Of a DNA stretch of 64,000 nt, positions 37,387 through 47,433 are shown piece after piece; position 1 is the first letter of the stretch; each line of letters begins with the position of its first letter. Where the stretch lies: assembly GCF_000424445.1 (NCBI RefSeq), contig NZ_KE384190.1, forward strand, positions 3,597-67,596, read 5' to 3'. The stretch comes from Oribacterium sp. NK2B42 (GTDB lineage Bacteria > Bacillota > Clostridia > Lachnospirales > Lachnospiraceae). Made by a program: the position numbers and the translations under genes. The notes under the pieces are model-generated. The model was not told where the DNA came from. It ran no database searches and saw only the letters and a program-made list of their open reading frames with translations.

Positions 37387-37937
37387 GGTATTCCTCACAC
37401 GGTGAACTACCCACCGCCTACGTAAAAAACTACCCCAGAGGTCGGTCGTCTTACTGCTCCATCAATTCGTACTGGAACATCTCATATTTCAGCTTGCATC
37501 CAACATATATTCCTGCCGTCAGGTAAAAATATGTTGCCCTGAACAGGTATACTCTGTTACCATAAACATGGTTTTATACCACTGGTCTCAGAGTACACGA
37601 CTTTCCAGGGAGGGTGCTCTGGGACCTCTTTCTATTTTTATGAAAGACAGTATACAGAGCAGTTCACGGACAATCAATAGAAGCAGAAAACGGTCAATCT
37701 GAAAGAGCTAAAACACTTCGATTTATCGATTGCATATGCAAATAATCATACTACAATCCTTGGTACAATCACAAACTGATATTGACTTATTGATTTCTGC
37801 ATAAAGTAAGATTGCTGTTCTTCATGCGGCTGCAAAGCAATCCATAATAGAATTATAACAAATCTGCTGTGTATGTTATTCTTCTGATTCTTGCTGAGGC
37901 ACAATCCTGTTCTCTGACGTCAGATCATGGCCCATTA
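37387..37937. other. Intergenic with gene scraps and repeats
   Basis: Holds ACCCCAGAGGTC at 37432-37443 (partial copy of the 34271 repeat). A minus-strand frame ending at 37451 reads TYFYLTAGIYVGCKLKYEMF and QYELMEQ, the tail of a lost gene I cannot name. The right 50-bp repeat is at 37722-37771. Nothing else recognised. Confidence 0.5.
37722..37771 (+). repeat. 50-bp direct repeat, right copy
   Basis: 49 of 50 identical to 34034-34083. The two copies bracket the oxidoreductase/MerR cassette at a distance of 3688 bases. Confidence 0.8.
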
Positions 37938-38540
37938 CTAATCATCACAGGTGATACAAAGGTTTCGGAAGAAACCATCTGTTCCGATGTCTACATAGAG
38001 GCCCACATTTCCTCTGGCAGAAGGGCCGTGTTTCAGGCCTGTGACCTTCAGTACCTCTACCTGGTCTACATAAAAAATCGCATTATCATCCCTGACCACT
38101 GCCTTTATATGGCTCCACTCGTTCAGGGCAATGGTGTCTACGCGATTCTCGTAATCCTTTATCCCAAAATTTCTCAGATAGGAAAATGTATACCCGGGAA
38201 AAGAAAAATACTGGCAGCCATGGATCTTTCTTACAGGATCGCTGCAGTGCTTTCCGTTTGTCGGCCGGATATAGAAGGATTCGAATTCCCGACCATCTTC
38301 TGCTCCCCGGAAGGCAATGCCAATAAAGCCTCTGGCATAGTCCGGCGCGCCGGAAAGAAGTGATCCACATACATCAACTTCAATAACGCCGTTATGGAAG
38401 GACAAGTTTTTCACAGCTGCATAAGTATTGATATCCGGCTCCTCTGTACCGTACTTCCAGACTCTGATGGTCTCAGGGTCCGGGAATTCCATGGCAGTAT
38501 GCGGCATCAGATAAAAAGAAGCCGATTCCATATGTATCAT
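37938..38540 (-). CDS. LamG/DUF1080-like concanavalin-fold protein
   Basis: 200 residues with an all-beta pattern: NGVIEVDVCGSLL, YARGFIGIAFRGAEDGREFE, SFYIRPTNG, NEWSHIKAVVRDDNAIFYVD and GNVGLYVDIGTDGFFRNL. This is the jelly-roll order of the DUF1080/laminin-G-like sugar-binding or glycosidase family. No signal peptide, so it acts in the cytoplasm. It follows the GH1 gene in the same operon (114 bases apart) with GGAGGAAT before its ATG, so it may act on the same glucosides. Confidence 0.75.
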   Translation of the reverse strand: MIHMESASFYLMPHTAMEFPDPETIRVWKYGTEEPDINTYAAVKNLSFHNGVIEVDVCGSLLSGAPDYARGFIGIAFRGAEDGREFESFYIRPTNGKHCSDPVRKIHGCQYFSFPGYTFSYLRNFGIKDYENRVDTIALNEWSHIKAVVRDDNAIFYVDQVEVLKVTGLKHGPSARGNVGLYVDIGTDGFFRNLCITCDD

Positions 38541-38654
38541 TCAGAATTCCTCCGTTCTGTCTGAATCATGCTCTTAGCGGACAGGTACTTTGTCTCCTTG
38601 TCCGCTGAGGGCAGTTTTTAGTTCAGTCCTGTTTTGACGGACAAATCACGGTTC

Positions 38655-41989
<3,335 letters not shown>

Positions 41990-42050
41990 ATATTCCCCAT
42001 ACCTTTCTATTCGCAAGAGATTATCAGAACCGGTTCTCTTTCTGAATAAA

Positions 42051-42081
42051 AGGGTAGACCCTGCAGTAACTACAGAGTCAA
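42051..42081 (-). promoter_or_regulatory. MerR-type promoter and operator of the PTS operon
   Basis: TTGACT (42076-42081) and TACCCT (42051-42056) are 19 bases apart. The spacer holds an inverted repeat, GACTCTGTAG-TTA-CTGCAGGGTC on the minus strand (8 of 10 arm bases pair), at 42057-42079. This is the classic arrangement for a MerR activator, encoded directly upstream. Confidence 0.85.
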
Positions 42082-42092
42082 TGGGTTATTAT

Positions 42093-42134
42093 AAAAAAAT
42101 CGGGGAATATGCCGGTATCCCGGAATATTCCCCG
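42093..42134 (-). terminator. Terminator after the PTS MerR gene
   Basis: Ten-bp stem CGGGGAATAT / ATATTCCCCG with a 14-base loop, followed by seven T on the minus strand. It separates merR from the PTS promoter. Confidence 0.9.
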
Positions 42135-42146
42135 AACGAAAGCTTC

Positions 42147-43037
42147 TCATCCGAAAATCTTTTTCAGTTCTGTTCTTTTCCTATCCTCAGAAAAGGCTAT
42201 GGCACTGTCCTCCCCGGCAATCGGTATCCAGAGCTCCATGTAGCGGACGTTCCTGCCTCCTTCCCTGACAGTAGCAATATAGACGCCCAGGATATCACCG
42301 CACAGAGTGTAATGATGATCTTCCATATACTGCAGGGCATTTTCAACAGCCGACCTGGTGAAATACTCCCGTTCTTCCAGAGTAATAACCGTAAAAAGAG
42401 CTGTGACGGGACGGATATGCTCCATCCTTGGCAAAAGCTGTATTCCCAGCCGATCCGCCCAGTACTTCTTGACTGTCAATCCCCATTCTGCCTCTTCCAG
42501 ATCCTCGGGAAGCATCAGCTCCCCTTTTTTCAGCCGACAGATATGTTCCACGAAAGGATAATTCCTGGTAATTTCCTCAAAACCGCCTTCCGTATCTCTG
42601 GCATTGGTCATCTTAAGGCTCTCTCCGGAGTGAGACCTGGTAAAGAGGGAATAGTTTTCCGGGCGGTTCATGATATAGTATTTTCCCACCAGCTCCAGAG
42701 CATTGCCCAGGACAGACTGGAAGTTCTTCAGTTTCAGGGCCTTGGCCTGATAATAATGTGCCAGATATGCAGCTTCCTTTCTTTTTACATCCAGCTGCTC
42801 TTGAAGATCTGCAAAACTGCTGTCCCGAACCAGGTCCACAGTCTCCCTGGAACTGAACCCGATCTTGCGGAACTTCTTATAGTCAAGTATCAGGTTTATA
42901 TCCCAAACGCTGTAAAAACGGTATCCTGTCTCCGTATTCTTCTCCGGCGAAACAAGTCCTTTCTGTTCCAGAAAACGTATCGTCTCCACAGGAACATCCA
43001 CAATTTTTGAAACTTCTCCGATTCTATATCTCTGCAT
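42147..43037 (-). CDS. MerR family regulator of the beta-glucoside operon
   Basis: About 296 residues; start at the second ATG (MQRYRIGEV), which follows GGAGGTGG, not the ATG at 43067. The DNA-binding domain reads RIGEVSKIVDVPVETIRFLE, KGLVSPEKNTETGYRFYS, with a helix to about residue 75. A coiled linker follows (RKEAAYLAHYYQAKALKLKN). The C-terminal 150 residues look like a GyrI/BmrR-type effector domain. The operator with a 19-bp spacer lies 70-100 bases downstream of its stop, before the PTS gene. It would activate the operon on binding a glucoside or its phosphate. Confidence 0.88.
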   Translation of the reverse strand: MQRYRIGEVSKIVDVPVETIRFLEQKGLVSPEKNTETGYRFYSVWDINLILDYKKFRKIGFSSRETVDLVRDSSFADLQEQLDVKRKEAAYLAHYYQAKALKLKNFQSVLGNALELVGKYYIMNRPENYSLFTRSHSGESLKMTNARDTEGGFEEITRNYPFVEHICRLKKGELMLPEDLEEAEWGLTVKKYWADRLGIQLLPRMEHIRPVTALFTVITLEEREYFTRSAVENALQYMEDHHYTLCGDILGVYIATVREGGRNVRYMELWIPIAGEDSAIAFSEDRKRTELKKIFG

Positions 43038-43067
43038 CTTCTTTCCACCTCCGCAGCTTATGATCAT

Positions 43068-43568
43068 TCATGAGTTTCGCTGAACTGTTGCGTGATGACA
43101 CTTAGTTTCCTGAATATCTTATCTTTTTACTCCTCCATTCGGTAATCTGCTCTATATATCATATCGGCTCCGTTTTTAGGATTGTCTGAACTACTCATTG
43201 TTCAACACCTGAATCTATTTTTCTCAAATGCATGCATCCGCACAATTTATTGTAATATGAAACATATTACATCTCCCTAAAGAAATGGAAGCATCCGTTA
43301 AGATGCTTCCACTGTTGTTAAACCTTCCACTTAAACGGCAGGAACTCTCCGGTTGTTTCATATCAAGGTTCCTCAAAACCTTTATCTACTTATATTTTAC
43401 ACTAAAAGAATAGGGATTCAATAGACAATATTAACAAAGACCTAACTGTTATCCAAAGGTCATTTCCATTAATTCTTGTGCTGCATCTCTGTTTTTTACT
43501 CGAATCAGATTATCATCTTCTTTAACTCGCGATAGCAGATTCATGCTTCCATACCAGACAAGTCATAA
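43068..43568. other. Intergenic, scraps only
   Basis: Contains a 9-bp hairpin GGAAGCATC / GATGCTTCC at 43287-43310 without a T-run, and a 31-codon minus-strand frame (43449-43544, MNLLSRVKEDDNLIRVKN) that may be the tail of a lost gene. No full gene recognised. Confidence 0.4.
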
Positions 43569-43865
43569 TTATATCCCCTCTTCAACTTTATATTTAGCTG
43601 CTTCTAAGCAGTATTCGCTCTTAAGAAACGGATAGTACTTCTCTGCGACCACTAACCTGGAGCCTTTCTGTTTATTACACTTCTTGCATAGCGGAAGTTG
43701 ATTTCTTTCATCATCTGCCCCACCTCTGTAGTTAGGAACGTAATGTTCTATCGTTGTCTTCTCTGGCGAAAGAGTCCTTCCGCAACGAGCACCAACTCCA
43801 TCCGTTTTGCTCAGAAGAATACGTTTAATTTCAGTTTTCTTGTTTTTGCTTCAGGCCCCTCATAC
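43569..43865 (-). pseudogene. HNH endonuclease remnant
   Basis: Minus-strand reading gives YEGPEAKTRK, then after a frame change TEIKRILLSKTDGVGARCGR, TIEHYVPNYRGGADDERNQL and PLCKKCNKQKGSRLV, ending VEEGI at 43569. The H-x-x-P-x-x-x-G-G and C-x-x-C of an HNH nuclease are clear. The first Cys of the other zinc pair is replaced (GARCG), and the start is lost in the frameshift. It is probably a dead gene from a restriction or mobile system. Confidence 0.75.
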
Positions 43866-43990
43866 ATCCCCCAACTTATTATAATTGACCGGTCTTAAGC
43901 ACATACAGTCATAAACCACGAGGATCCACTTGGAATACGATGCAGATATATATATCGTTGCTGATTATTTCTATTTGACAGGTATTACAA

Positions 43991-45673
43991 TTACCTCACC
44001 ATCTCCTCATAAATCTGCGCCACTACACTGCCAATGTTGCTGCTTCCGATGTATCCAAATGGTATATTCTTCTCCCTCACGATAGCAATGAACTTCTTAT
44101 AGCTGATGTGGTTAATGTAATCCGTAAAGAAATAGACCTTCTCCTTACCTTCCAGCATCCTGCTGTTCACGGTTTTATATTCATCCAGGTGGACAATGAG
44201 CCATTCCGGAAACAGCTGCTTAAGCTTGTTCTGCCAGTTCACATGTCCGCCGATGATGACAATCTTCTTATCCGCGATTGCCTTCTCCATATCCGGGAGC
44301 TTATCTTCATCTACCTCAGCATCCTCATGCTCTGAGTTATAGGCATACTCACGAAGCGCGATCAGCTCATCACGTTCAGCCTCATATTTCTTTACAAGCC
44401 CCTCGGTCTCCTCAGAAGAATGCTTGGCGCTCCTGTACATTTCCCGGAGATACTTGTTTTCCTGCTCTTTTTCATTGAGCTTCTTCTGGAGCTCGGCGAT
44501 CTCGGCAAGATAATCCTCCGCCGTCACATCACCCTTACTTACCGGAGCCACATTTGTCACCGGCTTCTTCTCCGGCTTCCTATTCTTGACATTAACAGTC
44601 ATGTTCTCAGGATTAAACAGGGCATCCTCAATGTCTAGCTCATCGATCTCTTCTCCGATCAGATACCCTATATCATAATTCAGGCAGTCTGCCGTATCGG
44701 CCAATGCAGCTGACAGATCATAGATATTGGTGTAGAGCTGCACTTCCTCGAAAGTGAACTCCTTCTTAGGCTTCCAGGTCCTGAGCATTGCCAGAGTCCG
44801 GATCATTTGCATCCTGATACCCATGTCATTTTCAAGACAGATCTTCGGATAAACCTCCACATAACCATGCTGTCTCATGCATAAGCCAACAAAATCTAAA
44901 TTATCAAGATAGTGTTTGATCCTCTTTCTTCGTGGAACATTCTTCTTTGTCAGCTCCGAAATCCATTCATCAACCTGCTCGGTGCATTCATCGAACAGCC
45001 CATCTTCAAACTGCAGAAATTCTGTTTCTTCATCTTCCTCTGTAAGGAATTCATCTCTGTCATTATTAAGGAGCTCATAAATAAAAGAGCAATTCTCATG
45101 AAGCTCAATGCCTAAGAACTGACACATTGCCACTATCCGGCCCATTGCAGAATAAGAACACCCTCCGATGTCATCCTCGGAAAGTGAAAGGATTTCCTGT
45201 GCGTTAATGGTCCTGAAGCGTTTTAGCTGGTTATACTCCTTTTTGTGGTAAACCTTATAGAGGTTCTTGATGAGCTCAATGCAGTATTCATCCCCAAGCT
45301 TTGCGCCGTTATATATAAGCCTCAGTATACTGTTCTGTATCGCATCAAGAGGCTTGTTTGTCCTGAATGACATGTCCCCGTACCAGCCCGCATTCCGGAA
45401 CTCCTCCAGTTTGCTCCGGCAGTTCTTTAGGAAATCCTGTCCTATCAGGGGAAAATCATAGGACATTTCAGGAGTGATAAAACCCATCAGAAATTCAAAG
45501 CCAACACCTGTGGTATCCGGTGCAACCACATTGCCGCTCTGCCGGTTCATCAGGTCCTGTAACATGATGCCTGCTATTTTTCTTTTATGTTTAATGTCTT
45601 CGGGATCGATGTTGTCAATGAAGTCGTCTTTGAACTGATCCTGGAAGAATTTATTGTTGAATGGTGGTTTCAT
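43991..45673 (-). CDS. Coiled-coil protein with C-terminal DUF2325-like domain
   Basis: 560 residues. The first 350 are helical without a family I recognise (FFQDQFKDDFIDNIDPEDI, SEDDIGGCSYSAMGRIVAMC). Residues about 395-455 are coiled coil (EIAELQKKLNEKEQENKY). The last 95 match the DUF2325 style: KIVIIGGHVNWQNKLKQLFP, VYFFTDYINHISYKKFIAIV and IPFGYIGSSNIGSVVAQIYE, a Rossmann-like fold found as a single domain in other Clostridia. It stands alone between an HNH scrap and the AlbA-type gene, so an accessory function is likely. Function unknown. Confidence 0.65.
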   Translation of the reverse strand: MKPPFNNKFFQDQFKDDFIDNIDPEDIKHKRKIAGIMLQDLMNRQSGNVVAPDTTGVGFEFLMGFITPEMSYDFPLIGQDFLKNCRSKLEEFRNAGWYGDMSFRTNKPLDAIQNSILRLIYNGAKLGDEYCIELIKNLYKVYHKKEYNQLKRFRTINAQEILSLSEDDIGGCSYSAMGRIVAMCQFLGIELHENCSFIYELLNNDRDEFLTEEDEETEFLQFEDGLFDECTEQVDEWISELTKKNVPRRKRIKHYLDNLDFVGLCMRQHGYVEVYPKICLENDMGIRMQMIRTLAMLRTWKPKKEFTFEEVQLYTNIYDLSAALADTADCLNYDIGYLIGEEIDELDIEDALFNPENMTVNVKNRKPEKKPVTNVAPVSKGDVTAEDYLAEIAELQKKLNEKEQENKYLREMYRSAKHSSEETEGLVKKYEAERDELIALREYAYNSEHEDAEVDEDKLPDMEKAIADKKIVIIGGHVNWQNKLKQLFPEWLIVHLDEYKTVNSRMLEGKEKVYFFTDYINHISYKKFIAIVREKNIPFGYIGSSNIGSVVAQIYEEMVR

Positions 45674-45769
45674 AGGTTAATGTTTCCTTTATTGTCAATT
45701 ATACTATATCAAAACTTTATATACTTAAAGGTCTCGGCCTTTCGCAAATCTCAAGTATTAAGGCTGATA

Positions 45770-45796
45770 TTTGTGGTCAAATAATTTGACCGCAAA
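45770..45796. promoter_or_regulatory. Near-perfect 27-base dyad
   Basis: TTTGTGGTCAAAT-A-ATTTGACCGCAAA pairs 12 of 13 arm bases. It lies between the 560-aa gene start and the terminator at 45837 and looks like an operator or recombinase site. Confidence 0.5.
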
Positions 45797-45836
45797 TCTG
45801 CTGACAACATAATGACAATATAAAAATGAAAATACA

Positions 45837-45874
45837 AAGCCCAAGAATCCGCTATTTTGCGGTTTCTTGGGCTT
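45837..45874 (-). terminator. Terminator after the RecG-C-like ATPase gene
   Basis: Stem AAGCCCAAGAA-CCGC / GCGG-TTCTTGGGCTT with one mismatched pair and a 6-base loop; T-rich on the minus side. Confidence 0.75.
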
Positions 45875-46044
45875 ATTATATCATTCCATCTCTAGAAAAA
45901 CATCAACATCTAGTAAGATTGATTTTCTTTTATAACTATATATTGTTGTGGTTTTACGTTTATTCCATCGATTTTTTTGCTTTTTATGACTTTTTGCAAC
46001 CAAAGTGCAACCATTAATATCGTTTGTAATAAAAGAATTATATA

Positions 46045-47049
46045 TCAATTTATCGTTTGCGGCAAACGATAAATTCTATTTCTATTTGCACCCTCTGCTA
46101 CTATCATATTACGTTTGGCCATAGACGCAAGAATAACCCTTGTTCGATCAGGTCCAAGACCAATAACAGCAGCAATATCAACTGTTTTAGCCTTATCCAC
46201 CCTGCCTAAATATTCAAGTATTGCATATTCTTTTGCCGTTTTTTGTTTATCATTATCATTTGTATTTATCGTTTGTCGTTTGCTTTTATCGTTTGCTTTT
46301 ATCGTTTGTTTTTCATCGTTTGAAAAGGCACGGTACATATTAACTCTAAGGGCATTTTCCATATCGATAAATTCAACCTCTGGAAGTCCATACTCTTTAG
46401 TCTGTGTTAATATCTTTGGAATACCACTCCCCCATTGTTCGATAAGATTCATATAAACAAAAGCATTCGCGATACCATGATTTCTAACCTTCGAAAAACC
46501 CTCTTTCATCTTCTCAATCGTAACCCCCGGCATCAATCCGCCAGGAGACGAAATTTCAAGTCTATTATCATATATTGCCACCTGCACAAGACTTCCCTGC
46601 AGGTAACTGCAATTAACAACAGCATTGATAATAAGCTCTCGTATACTCTCCGGTGGCAGTTCATAAACATCCTGTCTGTGAATCCCCTTAATCCTTGCTC
46701 CAAGATGAATATTACGAAGAACAAACTGATATGCCTGCTCTACCTGCTCCCAAAGATTACCCTCATACTCTCTTTTATCTACAAAAATCCCACGTGTATT
46801 GCCTTTAAATACAGCACATTGAATCTGAGACATTACGCCATCTAAGCCTCTCAGATAATAATATGCATACGTTGGGCGAATAACTCCGTTTTCTTCCTTA
46901 AGAATTCCCCAAGTTATCAGGTTATTCTTAGTAGGAGTCTTAACCTTTTTAGCATCTTTCTCGCCCATACAATTACGCTGTGCCTCTTTTTTCATGTCCT
47001 CACAGAAGCTTTTAATATCTGCATCTGTTACTTCAATGTCTTTATTCAC
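46045..47049 (-). CDS. RecG-C/AlbA-type putative ATPase regulator, N-terminally short
   Basis: 334 residues. The region 135-235 carries the HATPase_c_4 pattern of the RecG-related regulator family: ESIRELIINAVVNCSYLQGS, NRLEISSPGGLMPGVTIEKM, GIANAFVYMNLIEQWGSGIP. A helix-turn-helix is likely at 285-330 (KTVDIAAVIGLGPDRTRVIL). Full family members are about 450-500 residues with an AlbA_2 domain first; here that domain is missing, so the gene may be a truncated form or a natural short type. The start codon ATG 47049 is poorly supported by a ribosome site. Between 235 and 270 a low-complexity run (KQTIKANDKSKRQTINTNDN) occurs. Confidence 0.7.
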   Translation of the reverse strand: MNKDIEVTDADIKSFCEDMKKEAQRNCMGEKDAKKVKTPTKNNLITWGILKEENGVIRPTYAYYYLRGLDGVMSQIQCAVFKGNTRGIFVDKREYEGNLWEQVEQAYQFVLRNIHLGARIKGIHRQDVYELPPESIRELIINAVVNCSYLQGSLVQVAIYDNRLEISSPGGLMPGVTIEKMKEGFSKVRNHGIANAFVYMNLIEQWGSGIPKILTQTKEYGLPEVEFIDMENALRVNMYRAFSNDEKQTIKANDKSKRQTINTNDNDKQKTAKEYAILEYLGRVDKAKTVDIAAVIGLGPDRTRVILASMAKRNMIVAEGANRNRIYRLPQTIN

Positions 47050-47175
47050 AACATTATCAAACTGTCATATATACTATCACCCTTCAATATTTCAATCTGC
47101 TCAGATATATTATATGGTTCTTTCCCGAATTTCGACTTAGCTTCTGTACTCAATTCCATAAAAAAATATCTATCC

Positions 47176-47433
47176 TTAGTAATCCATTCTTTCCCCGCAC
47201 TTATCACAGAATTTAGTACTTTCAGGAACTTTATGCCCACAGTTACGGCAGTACTTATATCCTTGTACAACGCCTTTTGCGTGCGGGTTAAATTGCTCAT
47301 CCTTTGAGGCTTCGGTATCCTCTTCTACATTGGTACCAGGTTCAATTAACTCCATCAGCTTATTCTATGGTATATCGTTCAACGTGCCATGTAGTACCTG
47401 CCATTCTTCATACGCCCAATCGCCAACACTACC
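47176..47433 (-). pseudogene. Zinc-ribbon remnant in frame after the helicase
   Basis: Directly after the helicase TAA, in the same frame, the DNA reads GSVGDWAYEEWQVLHGTLND then IP, a TAG, NKL and ATG at 47355. This last starts a 59-codon frame that ends with a double Cys-pair ribbon: YKYCRNCGHKVPESTKFCDK and CGERMDY. The lack of a ribosome site and the two stops suggest a broken zinc-ribbon gene, or a tail cut off the helicase. It explains an overlapping 84-codon frame at 47046-47300 that has no such features. Confidence 0.6.

Noticed and set aside
47046-47300. 84-codon frame before the RecG-C-like gene
   Set aside because: It overlaps in another frame the zinc-ribbon reading (47176-47355), which has clear Cys pairs, and it shows no motif or convincing ribosome site.
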